64,000 bases of DNA from Trichoplax sp. H2 (Eukaryota; Placozoa; Uniplacotomia; Trichoplacea), in contig NOWV01000115.1 of NCBI GenBank assembly GCA_003344405.1, forward strand, positions 62,001 through 126,000, given 5' to 3'. Made by a program: the position numbers and the translations under genes. The notes under the pieces were generated by a model. The model worked only from the letters and a program-made list of their open reading frames with translations, was not told the DNA's origin and made no database searches. Numbering within the stretch: position 1 is the first letter of the stretch; each line of letters starts with the position of its first letter. This document shows, piece after piece, positions 1 through 14,180 of this stretch.

Positions 1-3000
1 TCCATTATACGATTGGCTTGCGTGGCCTTTGTATGCTAATGAGAATGACTGCATGAAATTGATCATAACAAGACGATCTTGTGGTAATATAATCGGTAAC
101 TACGTCTGAGGGTATGGTATAAAAGTGAGCTTAAATAACCGCTAGAAAATTCCAATAACCAAAGTTAAAGCATATAATATAAATTGTTTAGAATGAATTT
201 ATGGGGCTATTTATTTACCTGATTCTTTCCAAAGACTAAAGTGACTGTTAAGAATTTTCGTGCATCTAAACAGTTACTCAACTAGGCTATTTCTTTTTTC
301 TTTTTTTTATTTGAATTCTTGATAATATAATAATTTACACTCTTCTATTAAGATGTGATCATAAATTGAATTTGATCTCAAACAATCATACAATAAGCTC
401 GCGAATAGATAAAAATTAAGATCGGAAAGTTGCTTAAATAAGGTTAGCTTATTTATTCCTTTCCGATGATCAGATCGATAGAAAAAAATGTTCGATGTTT
501 ATTAGAAATTCAATCTATAAAGTCTATATAATGTTCTAGATATTTCAGAGTAATATTATAATTGAAATGGACTTGTCTTACTAGATTAACATATATTAAG
601 TTATACTTAAGATATGCTGTTACAAAATGTATACCTAGTTTAAAAATGGATAATCCCATTATGTGATTTGGTTATGTACAATTTTACATCAAAGGAACTA
701 AGCCCTGCCGATTAATTTTCATCACTAGATGAGTTATATGTACCCTATAATTAGATGTCAGTAGTATCAAACTTATTGCATAGAATTTATTACGCTGAAC
801 TCTGCAGTAAGATGGTAAACTAGTTTTCTATTATGTAAAAATTAGACTACGCTTAGGAATAACTTTGTTTTGGATAGATAGCGAAGGAGATCTAATAATT
901 ATACTAGCGCATACGTTAAAAATAAAAATTAACTTCAATTAAACGGCAAGATTTATTTTTTAATTCTTTTGATGTGATTTAGATAGCATATGATTCTAAG
1001 ATCATTATTTGGAGAGTAATTTCAGCGATGATTTATATTTGCATAGATTCTGTACTATGATATATCATGACTTACTACAGTAAACTAATTATTTTATTAC
1101 TGTATTTTATTTATTAAAGAAGAAGAATAATTAGCGCTGCTGATGATCTTATTTATTTCTTGACGACATAAAAAAAAGCTTACAGTCAATCGGTAGTATT
1201 TCATCACAACGAAATGATTATATGATGTTGAGCTATGATAAATAAATGATCTGACAGTCATAAATTTATTGGAATATGTTTAGTAAAGATTATCTAAGGC
1301 TACCTTTATCGTAATATGGATTTTTGTCAGTCTTTGACGTAAATTATTCTCAGAAAATGAAAGATTCTATCTTAAAATTTACTGAATATAGTCATTAAAT
1401 AGAAATTAACAATAGTTCTCAGAAACTTATACGCTTTCGAAATCGCATATAATTCTGTCAATTGACATTAACGCATCACTGATATATATGCTCTACATTC
1501 AGCATTCATGAAATGACAAGCTTATAATTCTTGCATTCAACGTCTAAATCTCATTATATTACGACATATTGCTAACTATTGTAATCGCTGTTGCTTACTT
1601 TATTTAATACGAGTAGCATCACTTTACTATCATTTTTAAATTTACCGGATATGATACGAATTTATTAAAATGATATACTGATTCGAAGGATTTCTATGTT
1701 AAATTTTTACTTTTCTTCCTTTACGTAATCATGAGAATTACTGATATTGTTCTCATTAATCATCACCTTTACATTTATGTTCTATTATTCGATAGTGTAT
1801 TATCTCACATTACTTCAAATTTAATTGTGAAAATGTTTTCATTATTGGCATAAAGTAATCTTTAGTAACTACGAATCTCTTAACATTTTGAGCATAGACA
1901 ATATGTCATTAATTTGATCTTATCTGTTCATCCTAAAAAAGAACATTCAGTGTTAACATGATTTCAGTAAAAATGATCAGATCTACGTTAAAAATTCTGT
2001 TTTCTAAAGTCGATAAACTTTCTTTAAGGATATTAAGTTAAACTTTATTGAAAAATGATTAACTTGTTTACTAAAATTTCAGGCCATGTATTTTGAGTAT
2101 TCGTCAGTATTCTTACTATTTGAACAGAGAGGATATAATTAAAAGAGAATAAATAGGTCAATATTATAAGTTGATATGGCTGACTGCTTCAAAATTTTTA
2201 AGGGTTATTGGAATTATGACAAATCCCATTATCATATATCGTATTTGATGCAATCAATACTGCATTAATTCAAAATCTCTCTTAGTTGTCAATACTTTTA
2301 TAAAATTTGCAAATACTGTATTTTAGCTAATATTTATTACCGGCCAATCGATCAATATTCAACATTATATTTATAATTATAGTTTATTCGGCCATTGCTT
2401 TAACTAAAGATAGCTAGGCTTTTTATTCTTACTCTTATTTTTGTCTTTTACTCCGCCTTCCTAAATTGTAAAACTTATTTTTTGTTAAGGGAATTCTATA
2501 TAGAGTCACAGTAGATTGTGAATATTGTTCATATCATCATGAAATAACCAACAAATAGTTTATATGGTAAAGGAAGAAAATGAAAATTTGTAAATAATAC
2601 ATGCCTTGAGGATATCATTCGTCAGAATGATAAGCCTACGACTACTAAAACTGTTAGGTTGATATAAATTATTTACATATGTCAGAATTTCTCCGAATAT
2701 TATAAATCAGTAACGAAATAAAGTATTGAAATTTTTATGTAACTAAAATCATAATATTAAGGCCTAATGGTTAATTTACAGCGTGATGATATAAATAGTG
2801 TAAACTCATAATCGTGATCTGTATTTAAATTGACCATGGTGCATTGTGTGAATTTCTTTAGCTGTAATGCAATAAAGTTATCATTTAATCAAACTGATTG
2901 GGCATCGGCACTTCTTGAAACAGAAATTTTTTTAGTTAGATGTAGAGACTATTGAATTTAGATAATAAATTTCGACGGAAATATATTTCAATCGTAAGCA

Positions 3001-3655
3001 TTAAAATTTCGATAGTAAAGAACTGAAAACAATTTGGCTCAAGAAATGTTTATTACTAGCATTACTAAAATACAGTTGGTAGATTTGATACATTACTTAG
3101 ATTCATGTCCTTTTCGATTTTTATTTAAGCAAAAATCTATTCGGATGAGCTATATCGTGCGTATACTGTAAGGTGGATCTTTATTACGAAATAACAAGAT
3201 TGCATTAATAATAATGTGCAATAGCCGATAACAAAGAAAAACAGAAATTTTATATCTTTCTGTCTGAAAGCATATCCAGGTTGATTAATCTATTTGCAGC
3301 GTTTTACCAGAAAATCTTTCTTACTGTTTTATCGTATTTCTTTAACTACTGGATTGTTACTCTTTGAATAAATAGCAAGAACAATTATTATTTCAATTTA
3401 AATATCAAAATTTCAGTTATTGAGTCCGTAAGTTAATAATTTATTATTATGATAGGGTCATTATTATGATGACGATAAACATTCGAAATATCTTCAACAG
3501 AAAAAGAGGTAGTTTGCTTAATTATGTTTATCATCTCAACTTTATAAAAATAAGAACTATCATGTACCGTACAGATTCAATTATTAAATTCTTTTTATTC
3601 TTCTTTCACTATTTTCAAAGCGGATACATTAAAACGTTTAATATTGTAGTATGAC
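1..3655. other. Non-coding AT-rich stretch, no gene recognised
   Basis: No open frame with a recognisable domain, no plausible exon series and no clear repeat were found on either strand. The one ATG-led frame near the right end (3466-3654, 62 codons) has low-complexity, AT-driven composition and no family resemblance, so it is not called. Confidence 0.6.
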
Positions 3656-4109
3656 TGTCAAAATTTCACTTTTGCGACAAGGTAACGTTGTAATAAAGTG
3701 TCTATCGAAACGCAACGACTTCCACAACTTGAAGGAAAATCACTTTATTACAATAATTACGTCTTCTACCAAGGACTAGATTATCTATGGCTACTCTGTC
3801 TTCGGAGATAAAATCTCCTGCTTATATACAATTGTGTACAGAGTATCTTCGTGACACATAAATCATTATCTACCTTAATAAGGCTAACATCACACCTCTA
3901 GCGTACCTGGAGGTGCCAAGCAGTATGACTAATAACTTTTACAATCCGTATTGCAATTACTAATACAAATCCTCACATATTTAATCTCACTCTACGATCT
4001 AGCACCAATACAAGGGTATCTATCTTAATTAGCCTAGTAATTACGTCATGCACGATATTCACACATACTGTATATAATCTTAAGCTATATTTGGGCTGCA
4101 CTACAAACG
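3656..4109 (-). repeat. LTR-like element, family 4, old copy
   Basis: The segment starts TGTCAAAATTTC and, read on the - strand, carries an AATAAAG polyadenylation-type signal (3739-3760 area). Its right part is the reverse complement of the start of the element at 19329: both share the string around GCAGCCC(C)AAATATAGCTT. No clean target-site duplication was seen and the right border against the next element is approximate. The call as a solo LTR rests on likeness to the other elements here. Confidence 0.45.
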
Positions 4110-4629
4110 TACAGTAAAAGTCTATAAGTAGCTACTGACTTAAACGCCATTTTACTTAACGTTAAATACACACAGCAAAATACTGTAAAGATGAAACTTT
4201 TATTAGCAAAGATACATCGATAACTTCTTACCACACTTCTCAACTCAAATGTTCCCGTTTATATAGGAACCGTTTAATTTGTAAACAACAACAGTATTAT
4301 TATTATACCTTACTAGGAGAAACATCTCGAACTGAGATATTCCTTACATGGCTTTTCTATAAGTAAATATTTTGAATCTCTTGCTCATACTTAATCTTAA
4401 TCTAAGCTCATAGGTTGTCTAATTCAACTATCATCAACTAGAACTTGAATCATCCTACTGCTATCTATCACATTATAACAATCAATATCAAATATGTAAT
4501 GAACTATTAAAAACAACATCCACGTTAAGGCATTACTTATCGTACCTAGAACTACAAATATAGATATTTTCCATACTAGCTGAAACTGTACTTATTAAAC
4601 TATCCTAATAACAAGGCAACACCGTAACA
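4110..4629 (-). repeat. LTR-like element, family 5
   Basis: It is homologous over most of its length to 36565-37081: both begin CAGTA(A/T)AAGTCTATAAG, contain a CTTTTATTAGCA block and end in AACACCGTAA. Read on the - strand it would start TGTTACGGTGTTGCC, as LTRs in this window typically do. No target-site duplication is visible, so it is probably an older copy. It directly abuts the family 4 element. Confidence 0.5.
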
Positions 4630-6912
4630 ATGGCACATTATTGTGTTAAGATAACGGCTTTGTTTCGTATGGCAATGCACGTCGTTTAACTACGCAATAT
4701 TAGTAAAAGATACGTTGAATTCGTATTTATATTTAAGCCCAGTTGCAGTTTTAATTTTTATTCCTGAATATATTAATATGACAATCAAGTAGATAATTGA
4801 CTTTGCCTTTACAACTAATGAAATAGATTCGAGCGATTTCATAATGATTATGCTGGATACCAATTCCATTCTATGAATACAAGGTGCACTAATTATGAAG
4901 AAGAAATAATAGCGATTAACTGTCAATCAAGAAATGAAGCTTATTCTTCAATTCAAGTTGATTCTTGACTGTATTGATTATTATTTATTTTTTTGCAAAA
5001 TATATCAAGGCGGACGTGATGATCTTTACCTGTTTATCTTCTAAAAATACTTGCCTTTTAATTGATAGTCATTTTATAATACTTCCTCATTATTTGCGCT
5101 CCTGTTTCTCTTATTGCATAGGTATAAGGCCACTTTAATAGGTTGTAGTAAATAATTGAAATACAAATTAGTGTCTACGATTAGCCTAAAACGCTTTAAC
5201 CTTTTTTGATATACCTCTTGAATTATTAAGATTCACAGTAAACAAATTATAATAATACATAAACATCTTTAGCTTCAATACTACCTTGAACAGCTGCTAA
5301 GATTTAATTGATAAAAATGTTAATTGTAACTTTAATTTGATCTTCTATTAGCTATACAAATGTCGAAATTGATCGAATAGAGATTTTAAACATAGATTAA
5401 GGGTAAATATCTTGAATACATTGATATCTATTTATTAGTGATAGAATTTAAATTTCGATTAGTAAATTCTTATTGCCGCAGTCATCTCGTTTATATGAAG
5501 CAAATATTGCCTAACCGAATTTGTATCATTTTAAAGCGGTATTGATAATGTAGTTGACTCCTTCTTTCCTAGTTAAATTTATGACCAATCGCTTTCTTGA
5601 TGATTTGATATTATTATGCAGCAGTATTTGACTTTTATTACTTGATATTTCACAGTTTCGCTACTGTATCTCCAATTTACTATTGTATCGATATCAATGC
5701 GAATCTGATAAATGATGTATTATCTCTTGGATGTATACTTAAGGTGTACTTCATATTCTTGTTCAGATTACAAAACCTCTCACGTAGTAATATCAGAAAG
5801 TATATAGGATTATTATTAAACATTGCTTTGGATGATTGCGAATTATTATTGACTACCGCATTAAAGAAATACGATCTTCGCAAATCATCCTTATTTTCAT
5901 TAAATTGTACTTATTACAAAAAATTGGTTTATCAGTCAACAATTTTTAAATTCCAGGAATTCAGTCTTAGATTATTCGCGTGAAGACATATCTTGGTTTA
6001 GAAATGTAAGCATGAAAATTTAAATTTTAGATAGCTTATCGTCATTAACAGATTATCACTTTAACTCCTTTATTGCGGAGTAATTGTATAAGTTCAGACG
6101 ATCATTCTCATTTGCCGTAATGTGAATAATAAACGAAATTTTATTTTATGGCAATTTATAAGCTGCTATATCTTGATAATAAATTTACTATCTCTTGGCT
6201 ATAATTTTGTGAATTAATAATGAAGGTTTAAGGATTTAATTTTCACTACATAATTATGTTTTGAAAGTTTGCTACACTAATTATAGACTAAGTTTCTATT
6301 TACATAATACGATAGGAAAAATCTCAGAATTTCTTTATCTTTTTGACATAGAACTTAGAGAATTTTAGTCAGTGATGATGCATTTCAAGTCAAGTCGCAA
6401 AATAAATAAGTACGGAGTATTAATAATCATCGATTATAAATTCTCATTTTTTGCGATGTGTTTTAGTCTTAACATTTATCTCCTCGTCTCATTCTGATTA
6501 AATGCATTAATCAAGTTATTATTTATTCGGATGACTATATCTATTAATTTGATGGGGTAGCTAAAGTGATGGTAGTAACTGATGTTTAGAATGCATTAAA
6601 GTTTACTTGACTTGATTTGGTATTATACAATCTGAATTAAATTCTAACACCAGTTTTCTAGATAAGAATGTATATCTTCAATTTTAAGGAATAATTTCAT
6701 AAATTTCAAGCAAAACTTGGCTCCACAAGAGTAGCACACTAATGTGAAAATGCACGGGTAAATAAAACCGCAGATAAAAAGAACTCATTGATTTATTCAT
6801 CTGCAATGGGATAATCATACAGGAATAATTTTAATCCTTCCAACCGTATTAAACGAAACAATACTGTTAAATGATCGCCTAAATTGCGCTAATTTAAACT
6901 ATGAAATTGAGC
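4630..6912. other. Non-coding stretch, no gene recognised
   Basis: Contains open frames of 78 codons (4690-4926, -) and 113 codons (5642-5983, +). Both are rich in Ile, Leu, Tyr and Lys as expected from AT-rich DNA. Neither shows a domain, signal peptide plus conserved core, or neighbouring exons, so neither is called as a gene. Confidence 0.55.
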
Positions 6913-7542
6913 TGTCACAAAACAGCTTTGCAACAAGATAACGTAATGTACGATCAATAAGCCCATTCCTTGAACCACGTATCAAGGAACGATATCTGCA
7001 CTATCACAAACACTTTTGTTCTACTAGCAGACTACACAAAGACTTAAACGCCTAGTATTTTACGTTAAACACAAAGTTTGAGAATCCACTTTATTACACG
7101 ATATACTACATTTATCTACTCTTCCGCAATAGTTCATGAGTCATAGTTAGTACAATTAACTTTGGAATCATTTACTGAATTAGATATTAATTTAAGCTAC
7201 TGCTCCCTTAATACAGACAGCAGTATTTACGAACATAGACATCTGATGACTAATACAGAACAGTCAGATTACGATATGTCCTATCACGGAACATTTCCAC
7301 GATAATTTACAACCTACCATAAGTCAGTTATAATCACAATGATTCGAACTGTAAGTAGATAATTTGCATTCCCTATTATAACTATTAATTTCAGTATGTG
7401 TATCTATGTCACTGTCATAAAAAGTCCGTGCTGTATTAAAACGCAGTATATCCAAATTAGAAGTTAACTGAATAAGGATAGTCTAACAGAATTATCCTAA
7501 CGCAGATATTTCTACCATAATACAGTATATAACACTGTCACA
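6913..7542 (-). repeat. Solo LTR, family 2, near-complete
   Basis: A 630-bp element starting TGTCACAAAACAGC and ending AACACTGTCACA (TG..CA ends, short inverted terminal match). The flanking 5-mers are TGAGC and TGAAC, a target-site duplication with one mismatch. The - strand carries an AATAAAG signal. It is the reverse complement of the split element at 27587-28353 and is related to 50795-51654. No internal coding region is attached, so it is read as a solo LTR. The - orientation is set by the polyadenylation-like signal. Confidence 0.75.
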
Positions 7543-8597
7543 TGAACTCTGTTCTATGCCCCCAGAAATTAATAAAATTTATTTTCTGTTATAAAATATG
7601 ATTAAAATTTGATAAAGAAATGTATGGTGGTCAATATTTTTCCTGATCCAGTTAATTATTCGATATAAAATCCTCTACAATAGTTAAATATCGTTTTAAT
7701 ATTAAATTTTACTCCAAATTTCAGGTAATTTCAAAATTTTAGTAACTTTCTTTTATAGCTATATTTTGTCAGTTAGGATTTCGAAATAAATTTACCTCAA
7801 TGTTTTACACTTAATTAATCATCCATGAATAGCTGTTTTGATTTACTAGCATACGGGTAAAATATTGCTATAAAAAATTGGCAGAAGTCAGTTTAAGTTA
7901 ATCGTAAATGTATGAGCTAGATATACATATATATATAACATTGTTCTAGCTGAATTAAATTTTCAATTATCAGTTATACAATTTTACGCCAATTTCCCAG
8001 AGATAATTACTATTATATGAATTTATATCGATAGAGCTGCATGAAATAATGTTAATCAGCAATCTAGACTCGCGTGATTTATGATTATAATAATTTGAAT
8101 AGTGAGAATATTCTTTCTATTAAAGGCTTATCTTGGTTTCATTTTCTTATTTTTTCTTTATTCTGATGTACGTTGTATCTGAAATCGTTAAAGGATAAAT
8201 ACCACATATCGGTCACGTATATATCTTACTAAAAGATGATCTGTTATGGCTCATGCCGGAAATGGCGTTATTATCGATGCCGGTAGTTTATCATCCGGAT
8301 ACAATATTAACGGCTTTCATGTCATAGTTATATCTGTGCGAAGCTGCATTATACTTTCTTAACATTCCATAAGTAATTTCATCTTTCAGTTTCTACTCTA
8401 TTGATTCTAGGAAGAAAAATCATTATTTAGATCCAATATTAACGAAAATAAAGCATATATGCACAATTAATGTATAATCTAAGAGCTAGGTATATGCTTT
8501 CATTCAATTTAAATTTCATTTGTGATCTGTTTATTTTTGACACGGTCAAAAATCGATTTATTACATCGCGTGTTCAGTTTCAAAACTAATATGACCT
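7543..8597. other. Non-coding stretch, nothing recognised
   Basis: AT-rich, with a short (AT)n run near 7924-7936. No gene, RNA gene or element border was identified. Confidence 0.55.
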
Positions 8598-8810
8598 TGT
8601 TACTGAGCAAAGCACCGTACGTGCTAATTAAACAGATTTTGTTAGTATTTAGCAGCTAATGGATCATATTAATAAAAACTATACTAATCTTTTAGAACAG
8701 TCTTATCCCTGTGTGACCGTAAGTAGTATAGAGCTACCACAGGTGTAGTGGAGCAAGGTATAAGTAATCTATTAGTTTAGTGTAGTAGTTCACAACATAA
8801 GTTTGTGACA
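8598..8810 (+). repeat. LTR fragment, family 6
   Basis: Starts TGTTACTGAGCAAAGCACC and ends TTTGTGACA, 213 bp. Flanking 5-mers are GACCT and GACCG (four of five match). Its two halves match the two ends of the longer family 6 element at 56643-57700, including a TAATAAAAACTATACTA block and a GGTGTAGTGGAGCAAGG block. It is therefore an internally deleted copy. Confidence 0.65.
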
Positions 8811-11800
8811 GACCGATTCTGATTTTTTTGAGTCTTTCAAATATCTGTAGCATTCCTAGCATTACAGCTGACGATGAAATCGCAAATTGCCTCTAAATTA
8901 ATCAAGTTAAGATTTAGACTTTCAAATGTTCCACCTGTTCTTTATTTCTCACGGGAATTTTAACTAAACACAACGTCGAAACTATGGCTGAGATCAAAGT
9001 TTTATTTTAGTGCTCAAAACAGTTACTATGTATCAATTATTTATCTTGCTGTATGAATAAGGATAAATAACAACGTTCTGTACCTTAAAAATTAACTTAA
9101 AGAATCATTTGAACTTGTCAATGTCCGGTATTTGTTTTGAAGATATTGAATAGATCAATGGATTGAATTTCGCCATTCAACATAAAATTTAATTAAGATT
9201 CTGGTAGTTATTCTTCCTGCTGTCTTAATGCAACTATGACTACGATTTAAATATTTAACGTAAACATCTGATGCAATTTAAAACTAAATGTAATGTTGTT
9301 ATTGGTATAACTAAACATTGTAAGGTTGCGAGGCCTGCAGTTATCTCGTTTTGCTACCCATGGAATTTATATCTTATTGCTACAGTTTTACCTCCTTTTC
9401 CTTCCTAACTGTGAAGAAACGATAGTTATGGAGACCATTTAGTGTAAGCATACGTAGCTAATTAAACTAGCGGCTTAAGAAAACTTTCGACATAATAGAC
9501 GGGTTGTAAATGAAATATAATATACTACTAATGACTTTGTAATGTTCATCATTTTCATTTCTAAGCTACAAAGGATTTATGTATCTTTGCTTTTCATTTT
9601 CTCAAGTAACGACAGCTAAATGACCCTAATAATTCGGAGTTAATAGTTTATAATAGTTTAAGCATTATACAGAACACAACAAAACAAAAAAATTATACAA
9701 CAAGGACCAGCTGTAGTAATTCTGGTTATCATTAACGAACTTAAGAAAAATGGTAACTTACGGGAAAGTATGAGTATAAGACATTATTGCCGTAGTATGT
9801 GATTTAAGGCTAAGAGTACATAATCCATTATTAACTTTGGACTATTTGTCAAACGTTCAAGGCCAGAATTTTGAAATTTTCACATTCTTACATTTAGTAA
9901 ATGATTAATTGCCATTCAATGGTGTAGAATGCTGTCATTATGCTAATTTTAAAATACGTATAATGCTGATGACCTTGGAGTTGTACCTTAAAATTGTTTA
10001 ATGCTTCATTGCGGTACGTTGCTTAAATACTGATAATCTATTTCATATTCAATTCGATATGTCTAATTGTGGTATGAGTAAAGTAAAGTAAGAAAAATTA
10101 GTGTTAGAGATAGCTTAAGTATTCTCATCCATCAATAGACTTAATAAATAACTCTTTATGAAAACGGTAATTGGATTAATTAAATCAGAAATGAATATAT
10201 TTTCTATCATAATACGGAGCAATTTCCTGTAAGAAAATAGAATGCTGTTGTAAACATTTATCACCCGATGGATCGTGTAGATTAAGTATCCCAGTTCCGA
10301 ATATAGTATGACCTTCATTTTGCCTATTTCATACATACACACACCTAACTGGAAAATGGTAAAAACTAATTAACTAATGGCGCTCTAGTTCAGAACTGTG
10401 TAAGTATTCATAATATGCAAAAGTATAGCAAATAGCTAGTCGATCGAGAAATTTATTTATGGCTTATCGGTAATATGAACATATAAGCAAGTGTACAAGT
10501 GTAAATAGCAAGGCCCTAGCAGCTATGTTGAGAGATATATGTAAATATTGCTGTCGATACAGATTATAATTATTTATCATCTCTGTTCAATTTTTATGGA
10601 TCCACCATAACAGCAGTGACTTTAGCGGAAGAATGTTTCCTCTACGCTTTTGACAGTGTCATAGCTGTCTAAGTGGTTATCATAAACTATCTAGAACAAC
10701 CCTCCTAGATAGACTCAAAAGAACGGTCGCAAAAAGTACCGCTTACTTTAGGTTACGACTTTATTTTAGTAGTTCTTACTAGCAATCTATAACAAAAAGA
10801 AAAAGCAAAAACTACCAACAGCAACTAGCTTTTATACTTAGACTTAGAATAAGATGGCATAAAGCAGGTGGACAACTGACATTCAATCGAAAGAGGTCAG
10901 TGCCGCTATAGCTTACAAACATGACAGATTGTAACTTAGCCAAACTGCATTATTAACTTAAGTACTACAAGAAAAGATTACAATTTAAAAAATATAGCTC
11001 TTAGTATGAGCTAGCAAGAATTCCTGCCTGAACATTTATCTTATCTAAGGCCATTTAATATTACTGACAGAATTCCTATTACATCCGCTTAATGACTCAA
11101 TCGGCATACGTATCTTAATTTATAGACTTACATGATCATGATGAAAGAACTACTAAATCAAAACCTTAATATCGGAAATGTATTTACGTAACAGGAAGAT
11201 TATATTCTATTAGTCGTCTACTTTCATCTATAGAAACCTTAAACTGTCTTTGTAAGCTTGAGCATATGACTGATATGAATCAGTTTGAGTGTTAGATTTA
11301 CGCTTTTAGCATTGTCTACAATCTTTAGAAGTTGAAATTCTGCCATTATCAATACTAAAAGAATTAGGTTAAAGGTCAAATGTTTTATAGACTAGCCGAA
11401 ACGAACAGACTTAAATTAAATTGGCCAAGGATAGATGTATCGCAGACTATCGCCGTTATTATTTTTATGCTTTAATATTGAATTTGTCTTCATTTCAACA
11501 AAAATCTACGAGAATATCACTTATAAACAACTGGCAAGAATCGGCAGCCCAGGCAATTTTTGTAAGATGTTTAATTTTACATTTTACAACTTGCGCAGCA
11601 GCCCGATAAATGAACGATTAAAACAACTCTGACTTCTGTTATAGCAACTTTTCTTTTAAAAATGCTATGAGACACCGGCATTCATTGATTAACCACCGAT
11701 TTAATTTTTCCCTATATAGCATCAATATCTGCAAATTCTAATCTTAGCTTACGATAATAGCAATAATATTGACCGTCAATATCAAATATAGTATGGTGTA

Positions 11801-12926
11801 GCATGTTTGTGTTACCCAATCCGTTGCACTTGATAAAATACTGATAGCAACTAATTTATTATGACCATGTTTGATTTTATTTTAATGGCACGCGTCTTCC
11901 TTGGTTTTGTGCTAAAGTCTGAGAATAGAAGCAATTGCTGCAGATTGTTTTAGCTTAATGTAGCTTTGTAAAATCTTTATATACATACCTACCAATGTCA
12001 ACTTTTAATAACTCTATAATTACAATAAAGATTCAACAGTATTCTAAAAAATCAAAAATTTCATAATACATGGATCAGCAATCAAGATTTTCTTATTGAT
12101 TCAGATCATGGAATTTTCTTAGAATAAGGTCAGATGATCACTTTGGATTGTTTTTCCGACTAAAATTCTTGATTATATTAGGTGCCAATGCCCTAAGATA
12201 TTCAATAATTCTATAAAAGTAATTACTCTGATTACAATGGATCTGACACTGATAATGATCCACTTTTCTTGTCAGTTTTCAGTAATTTCCTGTTTACTTT
12301 AATACGGAAAACGTGACTCTTAATTTTAAGCGACTAAGTTAATTAATTTCAAGATGATCGAAATAAAATAACATAGCGAGTGAAGACATTTTCCTGTTTA
12401 TATTTGTAGCTGCTCGTCAGTTTTTGACAGTAGTTGGCCTGCTGTTAATTAATCTATTCAGTGCTAAATTTGCTAAAGCTGGATCGCTTTGAGTAATTCT
12501 ATTACCGTAATATTTCATCGAGATTTCAGATATGAATTTAATCAAGAATGAAAATGCTATTGAGACTGATTCTTTTATTGTCAGCGGATTATTAAAGATT
12601 GTAACCTTGACTGATATTATTGTATGATTCTAATTTATAGATTTCCTACAATTTATCGGAATATCTATAGGGGAGCAGCATCAACTTTATAACTCTGAGC
12701 TTTCTGACTTGGCAGTATTATCCTCTTTCTTCGTCTTTTAAAATATTCGTTATTAATTCTTGGAATAAAACCATTGCTGTTATCCTATTAAATGTATTGC
12801 AAAGAACTGGATTAATCACTATTCCTTTATAGGGTGGGCTGTATAATTAGCCTCAGTTCTACTTTATCAAACTCATAATAAAATAAACAATTTAAAACGA
12901 AAAGATCTCAACGCCATTCTATCATC
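8811..12926. other. Non-coding stretch, possible diverged element at about 10.65-11.4 kb
   Basis: No gene is supported. The frames at 10115-10342 (-) and 11421-11632 (+) lack any recognisable feature. From about 10650 (CATAGCTGTCTAAGTGG) the base composition becomes C/A-rich for some 700 bp, like the - oriented LTR elements elsewhere in the window, but I could not define two ends or a duplication. Confidence 0.4.
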
Positions 12927-14180
12927 ATGAATATCACACCGGTATCCAATCTAGTTTCTGTTAATGACACACAAGGTAATCTTAGTCGATCGGATAGCTC
13001 TAATACATACTATGCTATTACTACTGTTATGATAACTTTAATTAATGTATTTGGAATGTTTGGAAATTGTTCAATCATTCTTATTATTCGAAAAAAAAAA
13101 GAGCTACATACATTACCTTACTTTCAGATTAGTCACTTATCCATTGCGAGTGCAATTTTTTTCTTCACGTCGTTTATATTTCAAATTATCAATCGACATT
13201 ATACAAGTTTGTCAAAATCTTATCAAAATGTGTCGTTCTCTACAAATTATAATTTGAGTGAGAACTCTACCTACTTGCATAACGTCTCCAATTTAAGTGT
13301 TGCATCGTATACGAGTATACCATATTGTCAAGTTTGTGTCTCCATTCTTCTTATTTCTACCAATGTCATTACTTTTATATTAACCTTGATTAGCGTTGGA
13401 CATTATCGAGCTGTCATTTCAATGCAAAAGCAATGCATGACATGGCGAAAATTATATATCATAATCAGTATGATGTGGTTATCCGCTACTGCAATTTGTT
13501 TGCCTTATACAATTTTAGTCATAAGCACGAACACTCGTAATAAAATTATTATATGTGAATTCAGCACTTTTGAAAATTTGCAGTCTTTTATTTCTGCTTA
13601 CACTTATATTCATGTTATATTATGCTTTATCTTACCTTGTATTATCATCTGTTATTGTTATGCAAGAATTATGTTTAAATTGTATCGTCAGCATAAAAAT
13701 CGAATTGAAATTGTATCACCAGGTCGACGTGCAACTTCACAATTTCATTATTATGATCGGCGACAGAAATCAATCGTTCGAACATTTGCAATCACAACGA
13801 TACTCTATATTTTATGTGTATCTCCATATTCGGCATCATTTTTGTTGATAACTTTTCCAAAACCTACTGTTGAAAATACGGATGTAACCAGTAACTTTAC
13901 AACTGCAGGATGGTTTTCATCACAGACAAGTACAAATTTATCACTATTGAATAGATCGGCAATATTCAAAGTAATAGGAAAGGAAAGTGAATCGGGAGCA
14001 AGTGATGGGATATTTTTTGCGATGGGTTGCATTTTCCTTTCTATTTTATTTGCTTGCATGCCAATTATGTATGCTCGTTCGCACATCAAATTGAGGAAAA
14101 TTGTATTAAAAATGGTAAGATATCCATGCCAAGTTGGGCGAACAAAGCAATTGAGGGTAGCTGAATTTCGTCAGATGTGA
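12927..14180 (+). CDS. Intronless rhodopsin-like 7TM receptor with long extracellular loops
   Basis: A 417-residue G-protein-coupled receptor of the class A type, expected in the plasma membrane; ligand unknown. Start ATG at 12927 is followed directly by N-glycosylation-type sites. Membrane segments lie near residues 29-54 (GN at 46-47, the TM1 Asn), 66-88, 133-160 (Cys134 as the TM3 disulphide Cys, GHYR at 158-161 where DRY is usual), 175-198 (Trp184), 221-247 (Pro237), 286-310 (CVSP at 297-300, the CWxP position) and 361-383 (MPIMY at 378-382, the NPxxY position). Cys210 could pair with Cys134. Extracellular loops 1 (about 44 residues, several NxS/T) and 3 (about 50 residues) are unusually long. 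TM2 lacks the usual Asp. It differs clearly from the five - strand receptors further right. The receptor fold is well supported; the subfamily is not. Confidence 0.88.
   Translation: MNITPVSNLVSVNDTQGNLSRSDSSNTYYAITTVMITLINVFGMFGNCSIILIIRKKKELHTLPYFQISHLSIASAIFFFTSFIFQIINRHYTSLSKSYQNVSFSTNYNLSENSTYLHNVSNLSVASYTSIPYCQVCVSILLISTNVITFILTLISVGHYRAVISMQKQCMTWRKLYIIISMMWLSATAICLPYTILVISTNTRNKIIICEFSTFENLQSFISAYTYIHVILCFILPCIIICYCYARIMFKLYRQHKNRIEIVSPGRRATSQFHYYDRRQKSIVRTFAITTILYILCVSPYSASFLLITFPKPTVENTDVTSNFTTAGWFSSQTSTNLSLLNRSAIFKVIGKESESGASDGIFFAMGCIFLSILFACMPIMYARSHIKLRKIVLKMVRYPCQVGRTKQLRVAEFRQM

Noticed and set aside
5642-5983. 113-codon + strand frame, longest in the left 12 kb
   Set aside because: No domain, no conserved motif, composition typical of AT-rich chance frames, and an overlapping - strand frame of similar quality.
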